DNA of 64,000 nt. It comes from CAYFYJ01 sp964347415. GTDB taxonomy: Archaea; Aenigmatarchaeota; Aenigmatarchaeia; CG10238-14. Within the stretch, counting starts at the first letter, position 1; each line of letters opens with the position of its first letter. The stretch lies in contig CAYFYJ010000022.1 of NCBI GenBank assembly GCA_964347415.1, positions 1 to 64,000 of the forward strand, in the 5' to 3' direction. Both the position numbers and the translations under genes were made by a program. Under the pieces are notes generated by a model. That model saw only the letters and a program-made list of their open reading frames with translations, did no database searches and was not told the DNA's origin. Below are positions 8,308 to 16,561 of this stretch, piece by piece.

Positions 8308-8356
8308 TCCTTATTTTTGAGTGTAAATTAAAAATAAATTAAGATATTAATAGCAG

Positions 8357-8442
8357 GCAGGGGTTGCCAAGTCTGGTCAAAGGCGCAGGCCTTAGGAGCC
8401 TGTCCGTTAGTCGGTTCGTGAGTTCGAATCTCACCCCCTGCA
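8357..8442 (+). tRNA. tRNA-Leu (TAG), intronless
   Basis: 86 nt. Acceptor GCAGGGG/CCCCTGC with discriminator A, anticodon arm CAGGC-CTTAGGA-GCCTG giving TAG, long variable arm TCCGTTAGTCGG, T-arm GTGAG/CTCAC. Outside the anticodon arm it is almost identical to the intron-containing tRNA-Leu(CAA) at 23411-23539, which makes it an internal template for that gene's splicing. Confidence 0.95.
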
Positions 8443-8490
8443 TCCTTCTAACAAATTAATTTACAAAAACCCAAATAATTACAGATAGAA

Positions 8491-8703
8491 ATGCAATTAG
8501 TATGCCCACGTTGCTCCAGTAAAGTCAATGAACTCATGGAATGTGATAGTTGTGAAACTATAGGTTGCATGAGATGTATGAAAAAAAGCTATGGGAAATG
8601 GATATGCCATAAATGTGAAGAACCTGAGAGATACTATTATCCTGAAACAGAATCAAAATCGGAAGATGATGTCTCAACAGCATTCTCGTCTATGTTTGGA
8701 TGA
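8491..8703 (+). CDS. Small zinc-binding protein
   Basis: 70 residues. Three or four CxxC knuckles (VCPRCSS, ECDSCETIGCMRCM, ICHKCEE) predict two zinc sites, followed by an acidic linker and a C-terminal TAFSSMFG tail. Function unknown; many archaea carry such tiny zinc ribbons. It overlaps the convergent AMMECR1 gene by 14 bases. Confidence 0.65.
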   Translation: MQLVCPRCSSKVNELMECDSCETIGCMRCMKKSYGKWICHKCEEPERYYYPETESKSEDDVSTAFSSMFG

Positions 8704-9322
8704 TTTCACCTGAAGGTACTTTCTCTTTGAAGATTTGACATTGGAACTTGTAGATTTTTACTTTCGAATTTAACCACATATCAGGAAGCAGGCCAGATTT
8801 CATGCATGTATGCTCTAAAAATGTTTTAACGTCCCATTTTGGTTCGAATTGTAATGGTACTTGTGGTAGAAGAAGACCTTTATGGCGATTGCATTCCATA
8901 ATTAAGCCATCCTTGCCTATATCGATTTTTTTTAAGTATTCCTTTGGGTCTTCAACTTCGATTAACTTGGGTTCAGTAAGGATCGAAACCTCAAAAATAA
9001 CATCTTTTAATTCCTCTTCTGATAATGGAAGGAATCTGGTATCTTGAGATGCCGCTGAAATAGTTGCTCTCTGTATCGCTTCTCCCAATGAAAGGGTTGG
9101 ATAAGGATAACCTATGCATCCCCTGAGTTTATGGTCAGGGTGGGTGTGGATAGAAACAAAAACACCTCTCTTTTGTTTAAACTTTGTTTCTTTTATCGTA
9201 AACTCCTTGTCCTTAAAATAATTCGTTAAGGCCTGCCTAGTTAATTTAACTAATTCTATTCCATCAGACTTTGACAACATAGAATCAAGTTCTGGAAACT
9301 GGGATTGGAACTTTAACATCAT
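8690..9322 (-). CDS. AMMECR1-domain protein (AmmeMemoRadiSam protein A)
   Basis: 210 residues with the AMMECR1 signature: GVFVSIHTHPDHKLRGCIGYPYP, then EAIQRATISAASQDTRF and LPLSEEELKDVIFEVSILTEP. This family forms the A component of the AmmeMemoRadiSam set with a MEMO-like protein and a radical SAM enzyme. The radical SAM partner is present about 15 kb away (24759-25763), while no MEMO homolog was found in the window. Molecular function is still unclear. The start overlaps a small zinc-ribbon gene upstream. Confidence 0.9.
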   Translation of the reverse strand: MMLKFQSQFPELDSMLSKSDGIELVKLTRQALTNYFKDKEFTIKETKFKQKRGVFVSIHTHPDHKLRGCIGYPYPTLSLGEAIQRATISAASQDTRFLPLSEEELKDVIFEVSILTEPKLIEVEDPKEYLKKIDIGKDGLIMECNRHKGLLLPQVPLQFEPKWDVKTFLEHTCMKSGLLPDMWLNSKVKIYKFQCQIFKEKVPSGEIIQT

Positions 9323-9455
9323 TCCTTACGAATGTTGCAAGATTAGAAACAATCCTAAAACCACAATATATACATGCTCCATTTCTGGCCTTTAAATCAT
9401 CTCTATCGTTCGGTTTTCCACAACCAGGACACTTAATGTTTTTCCAGACGGCCAT
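9285..9455 (-). CDS. Small zinc-ribbon protein (56 aa)
   Basis: Short frame starting at ATG 9455 (MAVWKNIKCPGCGKPNDRDD...). Two CxxC pairs (CPGCG and CIYCG) spaced about 18 residues apart form a classic zinc ribbon. Its 3' end overlaps the AMMECR1 start by 38 bases in another frame, suggesting coupling. The conserved metal-ligand spacing argues that it is real despite its length. Function unknown. Confidence 0.65.
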   Translation of the reverse strand: MAVWKNIKCPGCGKPNDRDDLKARNGACIYCGFRIVSNLATFVRNDVKVPIPVSRT

Positions 9456-9502
9456 TATTATTATATGTTTTCAGTATTTATTATTTTTTTGGAATTGCGA
9501 TA

Positions 9503-9991
9503 TTATTTTCCGACATAAATAAACGGATGGTTTGTGGTTGAATTAGTACCATTATGCACAATAACTACAGAATTGTCTCCCTTTGTAAAATGATCTGAGC
9601 CTTGTAAATCTATGTTTGTATACTTGATAAAAAGAGTTATATCTTCTGCAGAAATCGTGATGTTAATATTATCTCTTTGTCCGGATATTTCTAGACCTTC
9701 TTTCATCCTGTAAGTGAAGTTTATGAAATCGATTACTGAATCTACCCTGTAAGTTCCTTCCGTGACTTTCAAATTGATCGTCCTTTTCGAGTCTTCTGAT
9801 TCTGAAGCAACTTCTCTTATCGTACTGTCTATTATTTCTAAGTTGTTGAAGGCCTCGTTTATTATAGCCGAATCTTTGGCTTTGTTTAGCGCTGGATTTA
9901 GAACTGTCAAACTAAGGGTTAATGCTACAATCCCTATGAGGATGACTAGTGCGGTTGAGATATATGGGCTTAAAGCTTTGTTTCTCATCAA
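9503..9991 (-). CDS. Archaeal type IV pilin-like protein
   Basis: 162 residues. Class III prepilin-like N-terminus: MMRNKALSPYISTALVILIG, i.e. a short basic leader, a likely cleavage near the NKALSPYI site, then a hydrophobic assembly helix to about residue 33. The rest is a polar extracellular beta-rich domain with NIT/NFT/NGT/NST sequons. Last gene of the minus-strand prepilin run of the surface-apparatus locus. No prepilin peptidase is encoded in the window. Confidence 0.75.
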   Translation of the reverse strand: MMRNKALSPYISTALVILIGIVALTLSLTVLNPALNKAKDSAIINEAFNNLEIIDSTIREVASESEDSKRTINLKVTEGTYRVDSVIDFINFTYRMKEGLEISGQRDNINITISAEDITLFIKYTNIDLQGSDHFTKGDNSVVIVHNGTNSTTNHPFIYVGK

Positions 9992-10064
9992 GGTAAAGTA
10001 TGTGACTCTTGGAACTTATCTTTATCAACGAACGTTGGTATGGGTATGATATTGTAATTGTGTT

Positions 10065-11288
10065 TTATGACCAGTTACAACCTGTACAGTATTCACAGTC
10101 CGGTTGAGTCATTCCTTCACAATTTCTTCTCACACATTCCGCTCCTGAGTCTGGGCAACATGTATTGTCGCAAACTGGCCAGTCACAACTATGTTTGTTC
10201 AAGCCAGAACATGCTCCTTCTGGTGTTGTTGTGGTAGTGGTAGGTGTCGTGGTTGTTGTTGTGGTTGATGTTGTAGTCGTAGTCTCATAACAGATGGCAT
10301 AATGAGTTGTAGAACTTGGCAAGTAAGTTGAGTTCCCTTCATGATAGCCAGTAATATTATACCAAGTATCGTTTACAGCACATGACATAATTGAGATATT
10401 GGTAGTGGATGTTATTCCTGATTGGTCAGCCCATCCGGTCATATTAGTAGTTAGGTTGACTGGCAAGCCTGTTACGTTGACAATAGCAGTGAAATTGTAT
10501 GCGGTTTGATTCACATAATACGTATTTGCCTCAGAATTATTCAAATACAAATTGACAAAAGTAGGTACACTCGTAGGAAGTGTCGTACTCGTACTAGTAC
10601 TCGATGTCGTTGATGTCGTAACAACTGTAGTGGTCGTGATTACGGAGACTGGTAAAGTATAATTTTTCTGGAACTTATCTTTATATGTAGTTTCTGAACC
10701 AACAAAAGTAATGTCAAAGAATCCAACATAAACAGATTTGTTGACTTTTGTTCGAATGGTTATATTTTCTGAATAAGTTCCATTATAACCTATGGTTAGA
10801 ATATAGGTTTGTCCCTGAGTGATTGTATAGTTTGTTGTCCAAGAAGTAGAATCTGTCATCTCAGAATAGTTTACTGGAGTGGAACTGTTTAGTTGTAGAG
10901 TTGCATTGATAGGCATGTTCAGGAGATTTATGTAAGTAACATTCATAGTGATAGAGCCTGGACTGGCAGGTGTCATGGCTCCAACAAACAGAAACTCAAA
11001 ACCCTGCAACCTCTCAGTCATCTTTTTTCTGGTGAAATTCCCAAAATCAAAGACATTGTTGCTTATATCGTTAGATTGGTAATAGGAAATATCTATAACT
11101 TTAACCAGCTCATCGACGATATTCGAGAAAAATTTTTTTTCAAACCTAGATTTTAATTCTTTCTCCCCTTGAAGTATATCTGGCAGATTAACCCCAGTTT
11201 TCAACAAGACTAGAATGACTATTATTATTGCAGCAGTAATTAGGAATACCTGCCCTTTTTTTGAGGATCTAAAGGTGATTGCTGTCAT
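10065..11288 (-). CDS. Pilin-like surface protein with Thr-rich linkers and Cys-rich C-terminal module
   Basis: About 407 residues from ATG 11288, chosen because GGGGGTGA lies about 11 bases upstream; the longer frame overlaps the preceding gene. SSKKGQ followed by a VFLITAAIIIV hydrophobic helix is prepilin-like. Then comes an extracellular region with many N-glycosylation sequons, two Thr/Ser-rich linkers (around residues 222-240 and 335-355) and a terminal domain with about 11 cysteines ending CEYCTGCNWS. The same Cys module terminates the upstream neighbour. Probably a minor or tip pilin; role inferred from the locus. Confidence 0.65.
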   Translation of the reverse strand: MTAITFRSSKKGQVFLITAAIIIVILVLLKTGVNLPDILQGEKELKSRFEKKFFSNIVDELVKVIDISYYQSNDISNNVFDFGNFTRKKMTERLQGFEFLFVGAMTPASPGSITMNVTYINLLNMPINATLQLNSSTPVNYSEMTDSTSWTTNYTITQGQTYILTIGYNGTYSENITIRTKVNKSVYVGFFDITFVGSETTYKDKFQKNYTLPVSVITTTTVVTTSTTSSTSTSTTLPTSVPTFVNLYLNNSEANTYYVNQTAYNFTAIVNVTGLPVNLTTNMTGWADQSGITSTTNISIMSCAVNDTWYNITGYHEGNSTYLPSSTTHYAICYETTTTTSTTTTTTTPTTTTTTPEGACSGLNKHSCDWPVCDNTCCPDSGAECVRRNCEGMTQPDCEYCTGCNWS

Positions 11289-11299
11289 ATAGTTAAATT

Positions 11300-11905
11300 T
11301 CACCCCCAAACACACCCGCTGCATATTTCACATTCTCCTTTAGACATTTCGTTACATGGTTTCTCATCACAACCGTCTATCGTGTATTTGCAACAGTCTA
11401 ATGCGTTACAAAATTCTTCAGTCAAATACTCATTACAAGTTTCTTGATTAGTTCCGGAACATGTTGGTGGTTCTGTGGTTGTCGATGTGGTGCTTGTAGT
11501 ATACTTTTCTTTGTATCCCCATATGTAAACTCTAATATCTCTTGATTGATAATCATCAAAATCTCCAGCTAAAAAATAGCTGACCGATACAGAATCATTT
11601 ACATCCTCTAAAAAAGGTTTTGTAGTGAGGTTAGTAGTGTCATTAAAAATCACGACAGCCCAATTTAGAAAACCAGGAATGTACAGGTTTAAAGATTCTT
11701 CGATCGCAGTAGCATTGTTATCAGCTACATATCTCCTCAATTCACCGGTTTGTTCCAACGTTTCAAGACCAGTGTAAGCATTCATCTTATAATTGATTAT
11801 GTTGTATTCTGGTGAAGAAGGTGGGTTCATGAATAAAAAAATAAGAACTGACAGTATCATTAAAATTGCTATTCCAACCTCGAGAGTATAAAGTTGACCT
11901 TTCAT
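11300..11905 (-). CDS. Pilin-like protein with the shared Cys-rich C-terminal module
   Basis: 201 residues. MKGQLYTLEVGIAILMILSV is a minimal class III leader plus assembly helix. A globular extracellular domain (residues 30-135) is followed by a short TTSTTSTTTEPP linker and a Cys-rich module (CSGTNQETC ... CEICSGCVWG) homologous to that of the next gene. It sits 11 bases upstream of that gene's preferred start, so they are probably co-expressed and may work together. Confidence 0.65.
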   Translation of the reverse strand: MKGQLYTLEVGIAILMILSVLIFLFMNPPSSPEYNIINYKMNAYTGLETLEQTGELRRYVADNNATAIEESLNLYIPGFLNWAVVIFNDTTNLTTKPFLEDVNDSVSVSYFLAGDFDDYQSRDIRVYIWGYKEKYTTSTTSTTTEPPTCSGTNQETCNEYLTEEFCNALDCCKYTIDGCDEKPCNEMSKGECEICSGCVWG

Positions 11906-11943
11906 CTTCCCTCAATTAAAAATTGTATTTATTATGAATAAAG

Positions 11944-13272
11944 TTACTTCCATACGCATAACTTAGGGATAATCTTCTTTATAGTGCCATTTGTATACTG
12001 AATAATCGATGGGTTTTGATAACATACAGCATTGGCAGATTGATTGACTTGTCCACCATACGTTTCTCCATCTATCTTCACACTTAACTTATATTCGCCT
12101 ATAGTTTTTTTCAGTTCATCATAACTCAAATTTTTCATGGTATCAAATTTGTTGTAAGAAATTGAATTTGTGTATTCTTCTGGAAAAATTTTTACTGTTA
12201 ATGGTTCTTTCTTGAAGTGTAGTCCATCGACTTTGAGTGTTCTCGTTAATCCAGATGAAGAATTATACAAGTTGAAATATAGATTATCAATACCATTTGA
12301 GGCATTAAAGGTACCACCACCTGTGACATCCCATTGATTGGGGTCTAGTATCTTCACAAAATGGTACCATTCAGCAGACGTCATGTTTCCCAAAACATCC
12401 GTGTACATCCAAGGAGATCCAGATGGCGGATTTCTCACATAAACTCGAAACTCACTCAGTCCCGATGTGTTATCTACATATAACCAAACATCTAGATACC
12501 AATAGTTAGATAATCCTGTAATATTGTCTGTTTCATTATAATTCAATCCAAACATTGAATTTGAAGGGAAAGTATCAGAAATATTTATACTGCTATTACC
12601 TCTTATTTTGTTTGTAGTATCATTGGTTATAAAACCTGATACCCCGTTATTCCTTGACCAATATGAAAAATTAGCCGTTTCGTTGTCGGTCCATTCATCT
12701 CTATCGCTTGGAATCCAACTAGACGTGTTGTAGGCCAATGGTATAAAATTCGGCTCTGTAACATTATCGTCAGGAGAATAGTATAAATAATATTTTTTGA
12801 TTTGATTGGCAGATAAGTTAACATTCCAAGTAATGTTACTCACGTTCGAAAACTGGTTCGTACAGAAAGTAGTATTCAATATCTCTATGTTTACTTCATT
12901 ATCATCTTCATCGTATAATCTCAAAGTTGTATTCCATGTTTTGTTCTGGCAATTCTCATCGAATGTAATTCTTACAGTAACTGGTTCATCAGTTCTGGCA
13001 GACCCGTTTGTCTCTTCAATTATAATTGGAACCATGTAAAGGTCTTCCATCAAACCCACCTTCACAGGAGATACAGAATAATTAAGGTCCCAATCTTCAG
13101 GGATACCCTTTCTTTTTAACAAAACATTGAAAAGACTCTCGGCAACAGGTCTCAATTCTGAAGTTTTGGTTAGACCTGAATAACGAGAGAAATAGTTCGT
13201 AGTGAACATGATGACCGCAGCGAAAAAGAATATGAACAATGAAACTGCTATGGCAAAATCAATGTAGTTCAT
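11944..13272 (-). CDS. Large pilin-like protein with DUF2341-like and jelly-roll-like domains
   Basis: 442 residues. An N-terminal hydrophobic helix (residues 6-28) follows a very short leader (MNYIDFAIAVSLFIFFF). A region near residues 95-175 ends with KKYYLYYSPD and resembles the DUF2341 domain found in archaeal surface proteins. Residues about 195-350 (SYWSRNNGVSGF ... LKVDGLHFKK) look like a beta-sandwich carbohydrate-binding-type domain. Rich in N-x-S/T sequons. A candidate adhesin subunit in the pilus locus; binding specificity is unknown. Confidence 0.6.
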   Translation of the reverse strand: MNYIDFAIAVSLFIFFFAAVIMFTTNYFSRYSGLTKTSELRPVAESLFNVLLKRKGIPEDWDLNYSVSPVKVGLMEDLYMVPIIIEETNGSARTDEPVTVRITFDENCQNKTWNTTLRLYDEDDNEVNIEILNTTFCTNQFSNVSNITWNVNLSANQIKKYYLYYSPDDNVTEPNFIPLAYNTSSWIPSDRDEWTDNETANFSYWSRNNGVSGFITNDTTNKIRGNSSINISDTFPSNSMFGLNYNETDNITGLSNYWYLDVWLYVDNTSGLSEFRVYVRNPPSGSPWMYTDVLGNMTSAEWYHFVKILDPNQWDVTGGGTFNASNGIDNLYFNLYNSSSGLTRTLKVDGLHFKKEPLTVKIFPEEYTNSISYNKFDTMKNLSYDELKKTIGEYKLSVKIDGETYGGQVNQSANAVCYQNPSIIQYTNGTIKKIIPKLCVWK

Positions 13273-13299
13273 GAATGATATTTGTATTCCCTCAGTAAA

Positions 13300-13884
13300 T
13301 TACTTTATACTAGTTATTCCGATTATTATACTGGAATTACCTAGAATTATGATATCTTCTAAAGACCCGTTATAGTTATACCTTACCAACCTTAAAGTAT
13401 CGTTTCCACCAGACCTGTATTTCCCCTGTAATTTAATGGGAACATTGGTAATGTCATACTCGTAACTAACAATAGGTTTTTGGGTGGTTTTTGCTATTAT
13501 TTTTGTTCCAGAAGTGGATTCTTTTAGTATAGTTACATTTACATTGTTAATCGTTAAGTTAGTAATCATATTCCATATCCCTGGTGAGGACATGAGCTGA
13601 ATCTCAAAATTTCTATCTTCAACCCGATTCGGATAATTTAAATCGATGTTCGAAAGTGTGGTAGAGGTTGAATTGACAGGACTTGCGTCTGATTCTTCTG
13701 CCTGTTCGTATAAATAAAGTATGCTATCTGCAGTTTGAACCGCGATCTGTTTCAAACTGACTTGGATGTTTGTCTCCAATACCCGATTATAATAACTGTA
13801 TATTAATGTGGTAAAAAGAGTCAGTACGACAAAACTGGATAGAATGACTAGAGAATAAGTGATAAACCTGGATATACCTTTCAT
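13300..13884 (-). CDS. Prepilin-like membrane-anchored protein
   Basis: 194 residues. MKGISRFITYSLVILSSFVVLTLF is a short basic leader plus hydrophobic helix, then a beta-rich extracellular domain with several sequons. First gene of the five-gene minus-strand prepilin run (13884 down to 9503). It diverges from the two + strand pilins at 13952, so one intergenic region of 67 bases carries both promoters. No specific family recognised. Confidence 0.6.
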   Translation of the reverse strand: MKGISRFITYSLVILSSFVVLTLFTTLIYSYYNRVLETNIQVSLKQIAVQTADSILYLYEQAEESDASPVNSTSTTLSNIDLNYPNRVEDRNFEIQLMSSPGIWNMITNLTINNVNVTILKESTSGTKIIAKTTQKPIVSYEYDITNVPIKLQGKYRSGGNDTLRLVRYNYNGSLEDIIILGNSSIIIGITSIK

Positions 13885-13951
13885 GATTATTATTATGTGG
13901 GTGTTTTAATATTAACGAAAGTTTTATCTTATTAAAAAATATATTAAGTAT

Positions 13952-14386
13952 ATGAAAGAGAGAAAGGGAATGTCACCCCTTATAGCAGCAGTTATACTAA
14001 TCGCAGCTACCATGGTTATAGCTGCCATTCTGGCTTCATGGACTGCCCAGTTTACCGAACAGAAACTTAGACAGGCAGAAGAAGAAAGCATCACTGGTGG
14101 TGCCAGATGTTTAGGAGCACAATTCGAACTTTATTCAGGAGGTTTAGACGGTACTACTTTACAGCTAGTACTCAACAATAAAAAATCAATCGACTTATAC
14201 TTAACAGACCTGTTTTTAATAGGCTCAAACAATACAGTGGACAATGTATCATTGGATGTAACTTTAAAAGGAAATGAAATCATGCAAATAGAAAGAGCCA
14301 TTCCAAATGCTAACTTTTTAACTGGGGAAATTAAGACACAATGTCCTGATGTTTCGGTCTTCTTCACTCGCGATCAGGTGGCTTAA
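13952..14386 (+). CDS. Archaeal type IV pilin/archaellin-like protein
   Basis: 144 residues. MKERKGMSPLIAAVILIAATMVIAA is the archetypal archaeal class III prepilin: basic leader, predicted cleavage before MSPLIA-type residues, then an assembly helix. The remaining 110 residues form a small beta domain with two Cys. An AT-rich TATA-like box (TTATTAAAAAATATATT) immediately upstream suggests a leaderless mRNA. Stop and next start overlap (TAATG). Confidence 0.88.
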   Translation: MKERKGMSPLIAAVILIAATMVIAAILASWTAQFTEQKLRQAEEESITGGARCLGAQFELYSGGLDGTTLQLVLNNKKSIDLYLTDLFLIGSNNTVDNVSLDVTLKGNEIMQIERAIPNANFLTGEIKTQCPDVSVFFTRDQVA

Positions 14387-14835
14387 TGAAAAAGGGTGTA
14401 TCCCCTTTTATTGCTACAGTTTTACTCATTGCCTTTTCTATAGCTGTTGCAACTATATTCGGTGGATGGTTAACTTCTTTTACCCAAACAACGACTGAGG
14501 AAGTACAAGAACGTTCAGAGAAAAGAGTGACTTGCAATTATGGTGGTATAGCTCTAGAGGATTTAAACTATAATAAAACTACTGGCAACTTCAGTGGAAA
14601 AGTTGAGAATACTGATATAATCGTTCTGGGTAACATCGATTTCGAGATATTTTTTACTGACGCGAGTAGAACTGAACTTGATCTCAACATGGCTTTAGAG
14701 TCTGGGGAAAAAAATATTTTTAATGAAAATGTTATCAAAATGAATACTACTGGTTATGATAAAATTCGAGTTATAACGAATTGTTCTAATGTATACGATG
14801 AAGCTACTTCTAGTGATGTTGCTGAAGCTTACTAA
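14386..14835 (+). CDS. Archaeal type IV pilin-like protein
   Basis: 149 residues. KKGVSPFIATVLLIAFSIAVATIF gives a class III leader and assembly helix; the leader is extremely short. The globular part has two Cys and three sequons. Translationally coupled to the preceding pilin through TAATG, so the two are likely major/minor partners. Convergent and directly abutting the platform gene on the minus strand (next stop at 14836). Confidence 0.85.
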   Translation: MKKGVSPFIATVLLIAFSIAVATIFGGWLTSFTQTTTEEVQERSEKRVTCNYGGIALEDLNYNKTTGNFSGKVENTDIIVLGNIDFEIFFTDASRTELDLNMALESGEKNIFNENVIKMNTTGYDKIRVITNCSNVYDEATSSDVAEAY

Positions 14836-15654
14836 CTATATAAACTGAGAAAAAGTATGAATTATGATTCCTAATATTACTAGAATGAGGCTATGTTTAA
14901 TCCCTCCAGCCATTGCCCCCTCAGACATTTTTCCGATAACCAAACCTGCGAATAGACCTTGGAGTATGACAAGGTTTCTAAAGATCTCACCATACTGAAC
15001 ATCAATATCCTTTGGTGCAGTGGTTATATCACCCACTGCAACTTCTGTCAGAGACGGTACCAAAAACCTCTGTAAGCCTATTATAACGATTAGAAAAACG
15101 AAGAATATTACATAACCAGTGATGAGCTGCGAGTTTATGTAGAGTTTTCTCTCTTCCCTCAATCTTTCAATCTCGATCGATGTTGTGCTTATTGATTCGA
15201 AGATATCAGTTAAGTTACCGCCAAACCTATGGCTCTCTATTATTGTAGATGTTATCCTACCGACTAATTTGGATCCTGTGTTTTTCGAGAAATTTAAAAG
15301 GGCCTTATCGAACGGTATTCCCCATTCCAACTGCGCATCTAACTTCTTGACATATGGCTTCAGATGTCCATAATCGTTCACAGAAACTGATTTTACTGCT
15401 TGAGGTAAAGTCATGCCAGATCTTATAACTTCAACCAAGTCGCGCATGAATTGCGGGAAATAATCTTCTGCTGCCCTTATCTTCCAAATTTCATAGTACC
15501 TGACCAGAGCGATAGGAACGACGAACATTATTGCTCCTAATATAATAATTGTTGAAAATAATTCTGTTACGTCTATGAATAGAAAATAACCCAATGACAT
15601 GATTATTGCTACGATTATTCCGTTAACTATCGTTATTTTAATCAATCTTCTCAT
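14836..15654 (-). CDS. Type II/IV secretion GspF/TadC-type membrane platform protein
   Basis: 272 residues: two N-terminal membrane helices, a cytoplasmic four-helix GspF-type bundle (FPQFMRDLVEVIRSGMTLPQAVKSV ... SHRFGGNLTDIFESIS) and C-terminal membrane helices. In pilus systems this protein links the ATPase to the growing pilus at the membrane. It directly follows a second GspF-type gene, with no bases between stop and start. Archaellum ArlJ proteins usually carry both parts in about 550 residues, so here the platform is split into two genes as in TadB/TadC. Confidence 0.85.
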   Translation of the reverse strand: MRRLIKITIVNGIIVAIIMSLGYFLFIDVTELFSTIIILGAIMFVVPIALVRYYEIWKIRAAEDYFPQFMRDLVEVIRSGMTLPQAVKSVSVNDYGHLKPYVKKLDAQLEWGIPFDKALLNFSKNTGSKLVGRITSTIIESHRFGGNLTDIFESISTTSIEIERLREERKLYINSQLITGYVIFFVFLIVIIGLQRFLVPSLTEVAVGDITTAPKDIDVQYGEIFRNLVILQGLFAGLVIGKMSEGAMAGGIKHSLILVILGIIIHTFSQFI

Positions 15655-16536
15655 CTATATCTCCACCTGTGTCACCTGTAGGAACGCCAGAAAAGCAATA
15701 TTTAACGCTGGAATGGCTATGTATATACTTATCCGCATCAACTGGAATATATCAAATCCACCAATCTCTGGTTGAATCATGTACATAACTGAGAATAGTG
15801 CGATCAAAAAGAGTGGTGCGGCTATCAGTAGTCCTGTGTAAAACTCGGCATAAGTGGAAAGTTGTTGGAGATATCTTTGCCTTCTTGTTCTCCAAACGAA
15901 TAAAGACTGTTCACCAGCATTTTTGAGGTAAGTTTTCAAATTCCCACCACCTTCTATCGTGCTAGAAATACCTAGTAACAATTGCTTAAACTTTTCAGAA
16001 GGCGTTCTCTTCGCTACTTCTCTTATCGAAGTCATTGGATCTAGACCGAAAACTTCTATGTTTCTAGTTATTTTTTCCATCTCTTCTGCAAGAGCATCAT
16101 ATTCTTTGAATTCCGATAAAAGTTTGAAAATGGCCGTTGGTGGCACACCAGAAGAAGCTATTGCACCCATGTGTGAGATGGCAAACGGTAAGTTCATGCT
16201 TATGCTCTGACTCCTTGACACAACTTTTTGATAAGGATAGAAAACACCAAAGATAAAAACTGATGCGCCGACAATAACAGGAAAAAACACTAGAATTAAC
16301 GCAGAAATTAAAATGTTGAATTCTAAAAAGGTAAAAATCAAGACTGATAAGGCTACCAGACTAGTGATGTAACCAATTAGAGCTGATAGACAAATCAAAC
16401 TTATATAATTTTTTGGAGAAACAGTCCATCCAGATTTCGGTAGCGTTGTCTCGACGAGTTTAATTATTTCTGGATATTTTTTAGTCACCCATCCGAATTC
16501 TTTCTCAGAAAATTCTCTATAACCGTCCAACATCAA
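15655..16536 (-). CDS. Type II/IV secretion GspF/TadB-type membrane platform protein
   Basis: 293 residues: two membrane helices (about 45-95), a GspF-type bundle (MNLPFAISHMGAIASSGVPP ... STIEGGGNLKTYL) and three C-terminal helices. It is the paralogous partner of the gene at 14836-15654. Located 25 bases downstream of the ATPase gene, it completes an ATPase-TadB-TadC core for the pilins encoded around it. Confidence 0.85.
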   Translation of the reverse strand: MMLDGYREFSEKEFGWVTKKYPEIIKLVETTLPKSGWTVSPKNYISLICLSALIGYITSLVALSVLIFTFLEFNILISALILVFFPVIVGASVFIFGVFYPYQKVVSRSQSISMNLPFAISHMGAIASSGVPPTAIFKLLSEFKEYDALAEEMEKITRNIEVFGLDPMTSIREVAKRTPSEKFKQLLLGISSTIEGGGNLKTYLKNAGEQSLFVWRTRRQRYLQQLSTYAEFYTGLLIAAPLFLIALFSVMYMIQPEIGGFDIFQLMRISIYIAIPALNIAFLAFLQVTQVEI

Positions 16537-16561
16537 AATAAATTTAGTGTTCCATGGTATA

